From the NCBI GenBank assembly GCA_017454815.1, contig JAFTCG010000057.1:1-61330 (forward strand): DNA of 61,330 nucleotides, given 5' to 3'. The position numbers were made by a program, and so were the translations under genes. The stretch's first letter is position 1; every line of letters starts with the position of its first letter. The notes under the pieces are model-generated. The model ran no database searches and was not told the origin of the DNA. It saw only the letters and a list, made by a program, of their open reading frames with translations. The stretch comes from Clostridia bacterium. Its GTDB lineage: Bacteria > Bacillota > Clostridia > Oscillospirales > Acutalibacteraceae. Positions 1 to 8,148 of this stretch are shown piece after piece.

Positions 1-1
1 G

Positions 2-145
2 CTCATTGAGGTCGTTTCGTCCTGCCCGACAAACTGGGGCATGACTCCTCAGAAGGCCTTGAAATGGATCGACGACAATATGCTTCCTTACTATCCTCTC
101 GGAGTATATAAGGACAGGTCTGCGCAGAAGGAGGAAGAAAAATGA
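2..145 (+). CDS. 2-oxoacid:ferredoxin oxidoreductase, TPP-binding beta subunit, C-terminal end (partial)
   Basis: Only the last 47 codons are inside the window; the reading frame is open from the left edge to the TGA at 143-145. The fragment carries the motif SCPTNWGMTP, typical of the C-terminal part of the thiamine-diphosphate subunit of KorB/VorA-type 2-oxoacid:ferredoxin oxidoreductases. Its stop codon overlaps the start of the gamma subunit gene in an ATGA arrangement, which implies translational coupling and one complex. The substrate cannot be read from this piece. The branched-chain aminotransferase downstream hints at branched-chain 2-oxoacids, but that is inference. Confidence 0.8.
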   Translation, partial: LIEVVSSCPTNWGMTPQKALKWIDDNMLPYYPLGVYKDRSAQKEEEK

Positions 146-675
146 GCACTGTAAACTATTTGTTCTCCGGCTTCGGCGGACAGGGTATCCTTTTTGCGGG
201 GAAATTCATCGCATACAAGGGACTTATCGACAACAAACACGTCAGCTGGCTGCCTTCATACGGCCCCGAGATGCGCGGTGGCACCGCAAGCTGCAGCGTT
301 ATCGTCAGCGATGACAACGTCGGCTCTCCCATCGTTTCAAACCCCGACGTGCTTGTTGCGATGAACCTTCCGTCCCTCGACAGGTACGAAAAGAGCGTCA
401 AACCCGGCGGCAAGATTTTCCTCGATTCAACTCTGATCGAGAGAAAGGTTGAGCGCGACGACGTTGATGTTTATTATATCCCCGCAACCAAGATGGCTTC
501 GGACAACAAAACCCCGACGCTTGCGAATATGATCATCGTCGGCAAGATCCTCTCCGTTCTCGGAGAATGCGACGACGAAGGCTTGGAAAAAGCTCTCTCA
601 AAAGTTATTTCAGCAAAACACGCCGATATGCTTGATGTAAACCTCAAGACTATCAAACTCGGCGCAGAGATATAA
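142..675 (+). CDS. 2-oxoacid:acceptor oxidoreductase gamma subunit
   Basis: The 177-residue protein is the usual length for the small gamma subunit of 2-oxoacid:ferredoxin oxidoreductases (pyruvate_ferredox/ketoacid gamma fold). The N-terminal glycine-rich motif GFGGQG (residues 10-15) and the segment YGPEMRGG near residue 40 are family signatures. The enzyme oxidatively decarboxylates a 2-oxoacid to acyl-CoA while reducing ferredoxin, in the cytoplasm, as a complex with the alpha and beta subunits that lie to the left. A GGAGG-type site precedes the ATG, which overlaps the beta-subunit stop. A branched-chain aminotransferase follows after 12 bases, so 2-oxoisovalerate is a reasonable but unproven substrate. 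Confidence 0.88.
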   Translation: MSTVNYLFSGFGGQGILFAGKFIAYKGLIDNKHVSWLPSYGPEMRGGTASCSVIVSDDNVGSPIVSNPDVLVAMNLPSLDRYEKSVKPGGKIFLDSTLIERKVERDDVDVYYIPATKMASDNKTPTLANMIIVGKILSVLGECDDEGLEKALSKVISAKHADMLDVNLKTIKLGAEI

Positions 676-687
676 GGAGGAAAAACC

Positions 688-1755
688 ATGCAGATCAAAA
701 TTACAAAAACGACCGCACCGAAGGAAAAACCGTTTGGCAAAGAACTCGGATTCGGCAAAATTTTTACCGACCATATGTTCCACATGAAATACAACAGGGA
801 AAAAGGCTGCTGGTACGACGCTGAAATCGTTCCGTTTGCGAACATCTCTCTGCATCCCGCCTCGACCGTTCTCCACTACGGCTCAGAGATTTTTGAAGGC
901 TTGAAAGCCTATCGCACAAAGAGCGGCAACGTCCAGCTTTTCAGACCGATCGAAAACATCAGGAGAATGAACAACTCCGCCGAAAGGCTCTGCCTTCCCC
1001 AGATCCCGGAAGAGGACGCGCTCGAGATCTACAAGACTTTCGTTTCCGTCGAAAAGGATTGGACGCCCTATGATGAAGGCACTTCGCTTTATCTGCGTCC
1101 GTTCATGTTCGGCAACGACGAATCTCTCGGCGTTCACGCCGTACACAATGCCGATTTCTACATCATCGCTTCCCCCGTCGGCAGTTACTACAAAGAGGGC
1201 ATCAACCCCGTCAAGATCATGATCGAGGACGAGGACGTCAGGGCTGTCAGAGGCGGCACGGGCTACGCAAAATGCGGCGGCAACTATGCGGCTTCCAACA
1301 GAGCGGGCGAGAGAGCCGAGCAGAAGGGCTATTCCCAGGTTCTCTGGCTTGACGGCGTTGAGAGAAAATATATCGAGGAAGTCGGCGCCATGAACGTAAT
1401 GTTCAAAATCAACGGCGAGGTCGTAACTCCCGCGCTCACAGGCTCCATCCTCCCCGGCATCACGAGGAAATCCTGCGTTGAACTGCTCACGAAAGAGGGC
1501 TACAAAGTCAGCGAAAGACTTTTGAGCCTTGAAGAGCTCACTAACGCCATGAAAGACGGAACGCTTGAAGAAGCATGGGGATGCGGAACGGCTGCTGTTG
1601 TTTCCCCCATCGGCGAGCTTTGCTACAAAGACATCAAATACACCGTCAACGGCGGCAAGATCGGCGAAGTTACGCAGAAACTTTACGACACTCTCACAGG
1701 CATCCAGTGGGGCAAGATCGAAGATACCCACGGCTGGATCGTAAAGATCGACTGA
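688..1755 (+). CDS. ilvE: Branched-chain amino acid aminotransferase
   Basis: This 355-residue PLP enzyme of fold type IV interconverts leucine, isoleucine and valine with their 2-oxoacids using glutamate/2-oxoglutarate. Visible family features are HYGSEIFEGLKAYR around residues 65-78, YLRPFMFG, the lysine of GYAKCGGNYAASN near residue 195 that would bind PLP, YIEEVGAMNVMF, and the C-terminal GCGTAAVVSPIG block that contacts the cofactor phosphate. A good Shine-Dalgarno (AGGAGG) sits 8 bases before the ATG. It directly follows the oxidoreductase subunit and is probably cotranscribed with it, linking amino-acid deamination to acyl-CoA formation. No hairpin terminator is obvious right after the stop. 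Confidence 0.95.
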   Translation: MQIKITKTTAPKEKPFGKELGFGKIFTDHMFHMKYNREKGCWYDAEIVPFANISLHPASTVLHYGSEIFEGLKAYRTKSGNVQLFRPIENIRRMNNSAERLCLPQIPEEDALEIYKTFVSVEKDWTPYDEGTSLYLRPFMFGNDESLGVHAVHNADFYIIASPVGSYYKEGINPVKIMIEDEDVRAVRGGTGYAKCGGNYAASNRAGERAEQKGYSQVLWLDGVERKYIEEVGAMNVMFKINGEVVTPALTGSILPGITRKSCVELLTKEGYKVSERLLSLEELTNAMKDGTLEEAWGCGTAAVVSPIGELCYKDIKYTVNGGKIGEVTQKLYDTLTGIQWGKIEDTHGWIVKID

Positions 1756-2390
1756 TAAACACACAATGAACACACGAGAGGACGGTACTGTTGTGCTGTC
1801 ATCTCGTTTTATCTACGCTAAAAACGGAGTTCTATCTCTCCATAGGCAAAGATGTCCGGTGGACGTTCGCAACTCTATCTCGGCTCCCTTGTGTAAAGGG
1901 TGCGGGTGTCCGGTGGACACCTCTGCCGCAGGCAGAAGCACCGACCGAGCCGGCAGGCGAGACAAATCTTGGCTCCCTTGTGTAAAGGGAGCTGTCAGCG
2001 ATAGCTGACTGAGGGATTGTCAACATAATCAAAGTTTTGCTTAAACATTGAAACGTACAACCCTTCCGTCTGCCTTCGGCATCCACCTCCCCTTACACAG
2101 GGGAGGCAAGAAAACACAGACGTAAAATGCATCTGACTTTGGCGGGCGGATGATATCCGCCCCTACAATCACGCTTCCTGCTCGCGCACTTCGGTAAAGA
2201 TTCAGATAAACACCGGCACGGCTTGGGTCAAGCGTCACGCTTGCTCGCACACTCAATTAAAAAATCTGATAAACACCGGCACGGCATGGGTGCGGCAGCT
2301 TGCCGCCGGATAATATGTAAGCGTAATAAGACAATAGGTTTTTCGGGAACGATTTATAAATAAGACTTTCAATTTTTTTTGCAAAAACCC
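1756..2390. repeat. Gene-free, repeat-rich intergenic region
   Basis: No convincing gene was found here. A 19-base block (GGCTCCCTTGTGTAAAGGG) occurs at 1882-1900 and again at 1971-1989. The second copy continues to about 2020 with internal inverted repeats. A related palindrome lies at 2086-2106 (CCTCCCCT/AGGGGAGG) and another at 2144-2162 (GGGCGGA/TCCGCCC). A 23-base unit beginning GATAAACACCGGCACGGC is present at 2205-2227 and 2268-2290, differing at one base. Part of this region (2213-2248) reappears near the glgA 3' end. The look is that of dispersed palindromic intergenic repeats; short open frames here have no start signals and look incidental. Confidence 0.7.
2205..2290. repeat. Two 23-bp direct repeats (GATAAACACCGGCACGGC...)
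   Basis: Copies at 2205-2227 and 2268-2290 differ only at one position (T versus A before the final TGGG) and are 63 bases apart start to start. The first copy runs into a block at 2213-2248 that matches 45977-46012 at 33 of 36 positions, so it belongs to a family dispersed in the genome. Confidence 0.75.
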
Positions 2391-2419
2391 TTGCATTCCC
2401 TGATTTCTTGTGATATAAT
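2391..2419 (+). promoter_or_regulatory. Promoter of rpsB-tsf
   Basis: TTGCAT (2391-2396) and TATAAT (2414-2419) are separated by 17 bases, with a TG one base upstream of the -10 (extended -10). This is a near-consensus vegetative promoter about 100 bases before rpsB. The roughly 90-base leader is room for autoregulation by S2, but no specific element was recognised. Confidence 0.85.
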
Positions 2420-2519
2420 ATCTCGGTAAAACGCACGCGGGGCGTTTGATTTTGCATGTGCATTTGATATGTTGCGAGATTTTATCCCTGCGGTGGAAAA
2501 AACAAAGGAGGACATAAAA

Positions 2520-3266
2520 ATGTCAGTAGTATCAATGAAACAGCTCTTGGAGGCGGGTGTTCATTTCGGACATCAGACGAGAAGATGGAACCCCAAAATG
2601 GCGGAGTACATTTTCACGGAACGTAACGGAATCTACATCATCGACCTTCAGAAAACCGTCAAAAAGCTTGAAGCAGCCTATATGTTCATTCGTGAAGTTG
2701 CCGCCAACGGCGACGAGATCCTCTTCGTAGGCACGAAAAAACAGGCTCAGGATTCCGTCAAGGAAGAAGCTATCCGCTGCTCCATGCCCTACGTTAACGC
2801 GCGTTGGCTGGGCGGTATGCTCACAAACTTCAACACCATCCAGAAGAGGATCAAGAGACTTGCTCAGCTCAAAGCTATGGAAGCTGACGGAACTTTTGAG
2901 CTCCTCCCGAAGAAGGAAGTTATCAAGCTCAACCTCGAGATCGAAAAGCTCGAAAAATTCATGGGCGGCATCACCGAAATGAAGAAAAAACCCGCCGCTA
3001 TGTTTATCGTTGACCCCAGGAAAGAAAGAATCGCTGTTGCTGAAGCCAAAAAGCTCAACATCCCGATCATCGCTATCGTTGACACAAACTGCGATCCCGA
3101 CGAGATCGACTTTGTCATCCCCGGTAACGACGACGCTATCCGCGCTGTAAAGCTTATCGCAGGCGCTATGGCTGACGCCATCATCGAAGGCAGACAGGGC
3201 GAACAGACTGCAGCTGAAGCTCCTGCGCAAGCAGAAGCTGTCGTCGAAGAAGCAACAGAAGAATAA
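2520..3266 (+). CDS. rpsB: 30S ribosomal protein S2
   Basis: The 248-residue protein has the S2 signatures [22 protein letters not shown] at the N terminus, [11 protein letters not shown] in the middle and the [13 protein letters not shown] stretch typical of the family. The C-terminal tail is acidic and alanine/glutamate-rich, as often in Clostridia. The start was placed at the ATG at 2520, preceded by AAAGGAGG at a proper distance, not at an upstream in-frame ATG at 2469 that lacks a ribosome-binding site. It sits on the body of the small ribosomal subunit. It forms the conserved rpsB-tsf pair with the next gene, 32 bases downstream. Confidence 0.97.
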   Translation: MSVVSMKQLLEAGVHFGHQTRRWNPKMAEYIFTERNGIYIIDLQKTVKKLEAAYMFIREVAANGDEILFVGTKKQAQDSVKEEAIRCSMPYVNARWLGGMLTNFNTIQKRIKRLAQLKAMEADGTFELLPKKEVIKLNLEIEKLEKFMGGITEMKKKPAAMFIVDPRKERIAVAEAKKLNIPIIAIVDTNCDPDEIDFVIPGNDDAIRAVKLIAGAMADAIIEGRQGEQTAAEAPAQAEAVVEEATEE

Positions 3267-3298
3267 TAAATAAATACATTCAATTGGAGGAAATACAG

Positions 3299-4228
3299 AT
3301 GGCATCATTTACAGCAAAAGACGTCCAGGCTCTTCGCGAGAAGACTAACGTTGGTATGATGGACTGCAAAAAAGCGCTCGTCGAAGCAGACGGCGATATG
3401 GATAAAGCAATCGACATTCTCAGAGAAAAAGGCCTTGCTACAGCCGCTAAGAAAGCCGGCAGAGTTGCCGCCGAAGGTATCGTTTGCGCTTATAACGACG
3501 AAGCGAAGAAAGTCGGCGTCGTCGTCGAAGTTAATATCGAAACCGACTTCGCCGCAAAGAACGAAGCTTTCAAAGCTTTCGCTCTTGACGTTGCAAAAAC
3601 TATCGTCGAAAACAACCCCGCAGACGTTGAAGCTCTCTATGAGAGCAAATTCATCGGCTCGGATATGTCCGTAAAAGACGCTCAGAACGAAGTTTTCATG
3701 AAGATCCGTGAAAACATGAGCATCAGAAGGTTTGAAAGAGTTGAAGGTGCGGTTGCCACTTATATCCACGCAGGCGGCTCCGTAGGCGTTCTCGTTGCTT
3801 TCGATACAGACGACGCAACTGCATCTAAAGACGAGTTCAAAGTTATGGGTAAAGACGTTGCAATGCAGGTTGCAGCCATGACTCCCCAGTACGTTTGCCC
3901 GAAATGCGTTCCCGAAGAAGTTATCGAGCACGAAAAAGGCATCCAGATGGCTCAGATCAAAGCCGATCCCAAGATGGCCAACAAGCCCGAAAAAGTTCTC
4001 GAAAACATCATCGCCGGCAAGATCAACAAGTTCTTTAAGGAAGTTTGCCTTGTTGAACAGGCTTTCGTAAAAGACGGCGACATCTCCGTTGGCAAGTACG
4101 TTGAAAACGTTGCAAAACAGATCGGCGCCGACATCAAAGTCAAGAGCTTTGTCCGCTTCGCAAAGGGCGAAGGCATCGAGAAGAAGGAAGACGATTTCGC
4201 TGCTGAAGTTGCCAGCATGATGAAATAA
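3299..4228 (+). CDS. tsf: Elongation factor Ts
   Basis: This 309-residue guanine-nucleotide exchange factor for EF-Tu begins with the UBA-like domain and the family signature LREKTNVGMMDCKKAL (about residues 11-26). The second signature EVNIETDFAAKN follows near residue 75, and the dimerisation/core subdomains fill the rest. The ATG at 3299 has TTGGAGG upstream; an in-frame ATG at 3284 lies before that site and is rejected. It is cotranscribed with rpsB, the classical arrangement. A hairpin lies about 20 bases after the stop. Confidence 0.97.
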   Translation: MASFTAKDVQALREKTNVGMMDCKKALVEADGDMDKAIDILREKGLATAAKKAGRVAAEGIVCAYNDEAKKVGVVVEVNIETDFAAKNEAFKAFALDVAKTIVENNPADVEALYESKFIGSDMSVKDAQNEVFMKIRENMSIRRFERVEGAVATYIHAGGSVGVLVAFDTDDATASKDEFKVMGKDVAMQVAAMTPQYVCPKCVPEEVIEHEKGIQMAQIKADPKMANKPEKVLENIIAGKINKFFKEVCLVEQAFVKDGDISVGKYVENVAKQIGADIKVKSFVRFAKGEGIEKKEDDFAAEVASMMK

Positions 4229-4249
4229 TCGGATTTTGATACTATGTAT

Positions 4250-4282
4250 GCCAAAAGTGCGGACTTCTCCGCAACTTTCGGC
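4250..4282 (+). terminator. Hairpin after tsf
   Basis: Arms GCCAAAAGTGCGGA and TCCGCAACTTTCGGC pair with one mismatch and one bulge around a CTTC loop. There is no U-run afterwards, so termination efficiency is uncertain; it may be a processing or pausing hairpin. Confidence 0.45.
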
Positions 4283-4409
4283 TTCGAGCGATCTGCCGCA
4301 AACGCAACGGCGTTTCGCCTGTAGTATTTTTAGAATAAATATAAGAATAATTCAGTACAATTTTTTCCATGAAAAAATGACTGCATGATTGACAATCGGA
4401 GGTATTGTT

Positions 4410-4667
4410 ATGAGTTGGTACTTTTGGGTGCTTGGCGGAGTTCTTCTTGCCGCCGCGATATTCCTTATTATTGTCGTTCTTCTTCAGGAGAGCAAGTCCG
4501 CAGGTTTGTCGGGAGCTATTTCCGGCGGCGCCGACACGTTCTTCGGAAAGAACAAAGGACGTACGATCGAAGCTAAACTTGAAAAGATGACAAAGTATGT
4601 TGCTATCCTCTTCTTTGTTCTCGCTATTGCAACTACGTTCGTGCTTCTCTTCGTCGAAAAAGGTTGA
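4410..4667 (+). CDS. secG: Preprotein translocase subunit SecG
   Basis: The 85-residue protein has the SecG plan: two transmembrane helices (about residues 4-26 and 58-80) separated by a cytoplasmic loop containing [17 protein letters not shown]. The loop signature with glycine/serine-rich GLSGA and a following FFGKNKGRT stretch is diagnostic. SecG is the accessory component of the SecYEG channel. Start at ATG 4410, supported by CGGAGG 9 bases upstream; an in-frame ATG 21 bases earlier has no site. It is a single-gene unit bounded on the right by a clear terminator. In many Firmicutes secG is followed by rnr/smpB; that is not the case here. Confidence 0.93.
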   Translation: MSWYFWVLGGVLLAAAIFLIIVVLLQESKSAGLSGAISGGADTFFGKNKGRTIEAKLEKMTKYVAILFFVLAIATTFVLLFVEKG

Positions 4668-4685
4668 TCAAACCGAAAAGCTATT

Positions 4686-4718
4686 ATGCAAGCTCCGCTA
4701 TGGGGCTTGCATTTTTTT
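4686..4718 (+). terminator. Rho-independent terminator of secG
   Basis: ATGCAAGCTCC and GGGGCTTGCAT form an 11-bp stem (one G-U pair) with loop GCTAT, followed by a run of seven T. Confidence 0.9.
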
Positions 4719-4744
4719 GTTTTCACAAAATATCAGCTATGATA

Positions 4745-4773
4745 TTGCATTGTTGAAAACACCATGTTATAAT
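4745..4773 (+). promoter_or_regulatory. Promoter of the secreted esterase gene
   Basis: TTGCAT (4745-4750) and TATAAT (4768-4773) with a 17-base spacer, 55 bases before the GTG start. A second TATAAT overlaps at 4773-4778. Confidence 0.7.
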
Positions 4774-4827
4774 ATAATGTTGTGATTCTGATTTGCAATA
4801 TAAACTGTTATTAAGGAGGTATTGTCC

Positions 4828-6900
4828 GTGAAAAAAACCGTCTTTCGCATATTCGGCTTATTCATGGCTCTTGTTGTTTTTACGTCTTTGATACCTTCTT
4901 TTGCGATCGGATCGAGCGCTGTTTTCGACAACGGCGCTTCGGCTTACGATGACGGATCGGACATTACCAAGAGCGACCTTTCGGATCTCTTCAACGAATG
5001 CTCCTTTTACAGGAGTACCTGTTGGGATGATCTTTCGTGGACGACGTTCAAAAATGCGCTCAGCGAAGCCGCCAAGGTTATCGCAAGTAATGTCCCCTCA
5101 AGCTATCGCATCAAAAAAGCTTACCAGAAGTTATCCCAGGCGAAAGAATCGCTTGTCCACCTGGGAGAGATGACCGGCTGCAAATACTGTCTTGGCGAAT
5201 CGAACGAAGTCGGCGAGGAAAACGTAATATCCCTCAGCAACGTCAGCTACGGCGAGAACAAACGTAACGTCATGGACGTGTATATCCCCGACAACATTGT
5301 CGGCAACTGTTCGGTCGTGGTGTATATTCACGGCGGATCATGGATTTCCGGCACGAATTCAGCGCTTAGCGTGACGGCAAAGGAAGATTGCATGAAGCAC
5401 GGCGTTGTGACAGCGGCGATCCTTTACCGTTTCATCGACGAGAACACTGTTTGCTCGGATCTTCTTGACGACGTCCAGGCTTCCGTCAAAAAGCTTAAGG
5501 AAATTTGCTCATCATACGGTTTGAACGCCGAAAAGCTGATGTTGTCCGGCATCTCTGCGGGCGCGCACCTTTCGATGCTCTATGCATATTCGCGCAAAAA
5601 TGTGTCCGCGATCGAACCTGTTTGCGTTTTTGATCAGGCAGGCCCGTCGGATCTTTCAGACCCCATATATTGGGATTCCTATCTCGGCGAAGAGAATATG
5701 GGAGCACTGTTCACATGGTTGACCGGCGTATCGATCACAGACGCTGCCTCGCAGCAGGAGAATGCCGGAATATTGAAGGCGATTTCGCCGCTTCACTATA
5801 TCGACGGCGATACAGTACCGACGGTGATATGCCATGGAAGCAGGGACACTATGATCGACTACTCGCAGGCGCTGTTGCTTGCGGACGCTTTTGAAAAAAA
5901 CGGCGTTGATTACCAGCTTCTGACGTTCAATTCAAGTCATAATCTGGCTAAGGATCCGATCATGTCGGCTTACTCGGTGACTGTGTTCGACAGCTTTGTC
6001 AACAAATACCTGATCGGCCATGACTTCGGCGAAGAGCATTCGTATACCTCGACCACCGTGCCGAAAACGTGTTCGCAGGATGGGTACTCTTTCAACGTCT
6101 GCACTGATTGCGGAAAATACTATATTTCCGACGTCGTGAAAGCGTCGCACGATCCCGTGACGGACGAAGGATATGAAGCGACCTGCACTCAGCCGGGGCT
6201 GACAGACGGCTGCCACTGCGCGAGTTGCGGAGAGGTCATCCGGCAAAGGGAAGTCATCAATGCCCTCGGCCATGACTTCGTTAAAAGTGTCGTTGCGCCC
6301 ACATGCACGAAAAAGGGATACACTTCATACGATTGCTCTCGTTGTGAAGAAAGCTATGCCGTTGATTACGTTGAAGCGACGGGACACACGAGTGTTGTTG
6401 AAGTCGTTGTTCCGGCGACGTATACTTCGGATGGAACGCAGGTCAAAAAATGCACCGTTTGCGGCGAGATAATTGAAACGAATATCCTGCCCTCCCTCGA
6501 GCCGGAATTTTTCCTCAGGGACGACGCGGGTTTGATAGTCGACAACGCTTCGAGTCTTATCATAAACATCCCTCAGGGCACGGAATATCTCGGCGATTTC
6601 TTCAACCTGGCAGGCTGTCTGGTTGAAGTTTCCGGCAACATTGTCGCAACGGGATCGCTCATAACTGTGAAGTCTTTCAAAAACGAAACGATCGCTTCCT
6701 TCAAAGCTGTTGTCGGCGGCGACGTTACGGGCGACGGATACGTTGATTCGTTCGACATCGCCGTAGCGGGCGAATACATCAACACCTTTACCGAGCCGGA
6801 CGATGCGGCATTTTCAAAGGCAATAGACCTGTCGGGCGACAAATACCTTGACTCCAATGACCTGGGATTGCTGATCAATATTGCAAACTTTCAGGAATGA
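4828..6900 (+). CDS. Secreted alpha/beta-hydrolase esterase with Cys-rich repeats and C-terminal dockerin
   Basis: The 690-residue protein starts with a signal peptide (lysines, then LFMALVVFTSLIPSFAIG). A helical FIVAR-like segment follows (about 45-110), then an esterase domain with HGGSW oxyanion motif near 168, nucleophile GISAGA near 243, Asp in SRDTMID near 340 and His in SSH near 371. After that come several CxxC-containing repeats (about 400-540) of the kind common in clostridial cell-surface proteins. The C terminus has two calcium-loop repeats, DVTGDGYVDSFD and DLSGDKYLDSND, which identify a type I dockerin. It therefore probably acts outside the cell, attached to a cohesin-bearing scaffold, removing ester groups from plant or mucin glycans (inferred). 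GTG start chosen because AAGGAGG lies 8 bases before it; a TTG at 4822 is too close. Confidence 0.85.
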   Translation: MKKTVFRIFGLFMALVVFTSLIPSFAIGSSAVFDNGASAYDDGSDITKSDLSDLFNECSFYRSTCWDDLSWTTFKNALSEAAKVIASNVPSSYRIKKAYQKLSQAKESLVHLGEMTGCKYCLGESNEVGEENVISLSNVSYGENKRNVMDVYIPDNIVGNCSVVVYIHGGSWISGTNSALSVTAKEDCMKHGVVTAAILYRFIDENTVCSDLLDDVQASVKKLKEICSSYGLNAEKLMLSGISAGAHLSMLYAYSRKNVSAIEPVCVFDQAGPSDLSDPIYWDSYLGEENMGALFTWLTGVSITDAASQQENAGILKAISPLHYIDGDTVPTVICHGSRDTMIDYSQALLLADAFEKNGVDYQLLTFNSSHNLAKDPIMSAYSVTVFDSFVNKYLIGHDFGEEHSYTSTTVPKTCSQDGYSFNVCTDCGKYYISDVVKASHDPVTDEGYEATCTQPGLTDGCHCASCGEVIRQREVINALGHDFVKSVVAPTCTKKGYTSYDCSRCEESYAVDYVEATGHTSVVEVVVPATYTSDGTQVKKCTVCGEIIETNILPSLEPEFFLRDDAGLIVDNASSLIINIPQGTEYLGDFFNLAGCLVEVSGNIVATGSLITVKSFKNETIASFKAVVGGDVTGDGYVDSFDIAVAGEYINTFTEPDDAAFSKAIDLSGDKYLDSNDLGLLINIANFQE

Positions 6901-6933
6901 TCCATCTCGGGAAAAAAACCAACAAGAAAACTT

Positions 6934-6962
6934 TAAGCCACCGGTCATTATCCGGTGGCTTA
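6934..6962. terminator. Bidirectional terminator between convergent genes
   Basis: Perfect 11-bp stem TAAGCCACCGG/CCGGTGGCTTA with a 7-base loop. On the minus strand it is followed by a T-rich stretch, so it suits the leftward operon better; on the plus strand it lies 34 bases after the esterase stop. Confidence 0.8.
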
Positions 6963-6984
6963 ACTGATGTTCAGCTATTTGGTT

Positions 6985-8136
6985 TCACTTCTTCGTATTG
7001 ACTTTATAATAATTAAACCAAACAGAAAGAACGTGGGATTTCTGGGTAATAGATTTGATACCCTCGCCGTCAAGAGCGATAACGGTTCCGCCGTTTTGGG
7101 TAAATCTCATGCCGGAGTTGTTTCCGCATTTTGTGTTGTAAGTCAACCGAACTCCGTCATACATAACGGAGAAATTGTTGAGGTGGTCGTGGCCGCAGAA
7201 AACGTATTTCGTGTCTGTCGCCTTAACCGCGTCGAAAACGCCGTGCTGTACAACTTCGCGCTCGGGGTAAGTCCTGTGGCAGGCGATCTCTTCGTGGACT
7301 TCGCCGTAGGCGCCGTCGCCTTTGATCACGCCCGTTTTGCTGTTGACTTCAAGAGAGTCGATGGCGTACTGGTATTCGGGCAGAGGAATATGCTCGACGA
7401 GAGAGATCTCCGCCTCGCCGTTCGTGCAAGCGTTGATGCCGTTGGCAGCCCATCTGTACCATTCGATCTGGTTGTCGTAAACCGTACCTTTGTGGGAATC
7501 CATGAATATGAACGATTCAACGATTTTTTCGGTTCCGTCGCCGTTGTCTTCAGCGACGTTGACGATGTAGTTGCCCACTCCCATGGACGGGTCGCCCTTT
7601 TGCATGAGGCAGTGTTTTCCGCTCATCATGACGTCCGCAAGGTAGTTCAGGTCGCAGTTGCCCTCGTCGTCGTGGTTGCCGAAGATCGGAGCCCACGGCA
7701 CTCCGAAGCTTTCAAAAAGATCGGTGATCCTTCTGATGGAATGAACGGTGGAGCTTTTGCAGACTATGTCGCCCAGGAGAAGGATAAGGTCGGGTTTTAC
7801 CGTCCTGACGAGGTGTTTTATGGTCGAGATCTCGTGCATGGATTCAGCAACTTTCTTCGCCTCATAGTCGGCAAAATGTACGTCGGAGATGCTGAGGACG
7901 ACAAAATCTTTGCCTTTTTCCTTTTTGACGGTAACAGTGTCGTTGATGTTGAACTCATCGTTTGCGTTCCAGACGTAATCGCTGACTTTTCCGATGTATT
8001 TCGTCGCAGTGATCTCGTCCATGTTTTTGTAGGCATCGAGCACCTCGCTCCTGCCCGAAAGGTTTGCCGATCCTCCCGAAAAAAAGGTGTAGACCAGTTC
8101 GATCAGACACATAAAAAATGCAGCAAATTTTGACAT
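6985..8136 (-). CDS. Calcineurin-like metallophosphoesterase
   Basis: All metal-binding blocks of the superfamily are present in the 383-residue protein: ISDVHFAD (D-x-H), LLLGDIVCKS (GD), FGNHDDEG (GNHD) and FCGHDHLN (GHDH), giving a di-metal phosphoesterase. A short hydrophobic stretch at residues 5-20 may anchor it in the membrane or act as a signal. The sequence resembles the purple-acid-phosphatase/ICC-type branch; the phosphorylated substrate is not predictable. It is the last gene of a four-gene leftward operon with sugar-hydrolase-like proteins. AAGGAGG overlaps the stop of the upstream gene, and the intergenic gap is 12 bases. A long open frame on the opposite strand is a codon-bias shadow. 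Confidence 0.85.
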   Translation of the reverse strand: MSKFAAFFMCLIELVYTFFSGGSANLSGRSEVLDAYKNMDEITATKYIGKVSDYVWNANDEFNINDTVTVKKEKGKDFVVLSISDVHFADYEAKKVAESMHEISTIKHLVRTVKPDLILLLGDIVCKSSTVHSIRRITDLFESFGVPWAPIFGNHDDEGNCDLNYLADVMMSGKHCLMQKGDPSMGVGNYIVNVAEDNGDGTEKIVESFIFMDSHKGTVYDNQIEWYRWAANGINACTNGEAEISLVEHIPLPEYQYAIDSLEVNSKTGVIKGDGAYGEVHEEIACHRTYPEREVVQHGVFDAVKATDTKYVFCGHDHLNNFSVMYDGVRLTYNTKCGNNSGMRFTQNGGTVIALDGEGIKSITQKSHVLSVWFNYYKVNTKK

Positions 8137-8148
8137 GCAATTACCTCC

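Noticed and set aside
1766..2256. Small open frames of 64-84 codons in the repeat region
   Set aside because: They overlap on both strands, consist of repeat sequence and have no ribosome-binding sites.
6967..8133. 388-codon open frame on the plus strand opposite the metallophosphoesterase
   Set aside because: Its complement carries all metallophosphoesterase motifs and a good ribosome-binding site; the plus-strand frame has no family features and arises from codon bias.
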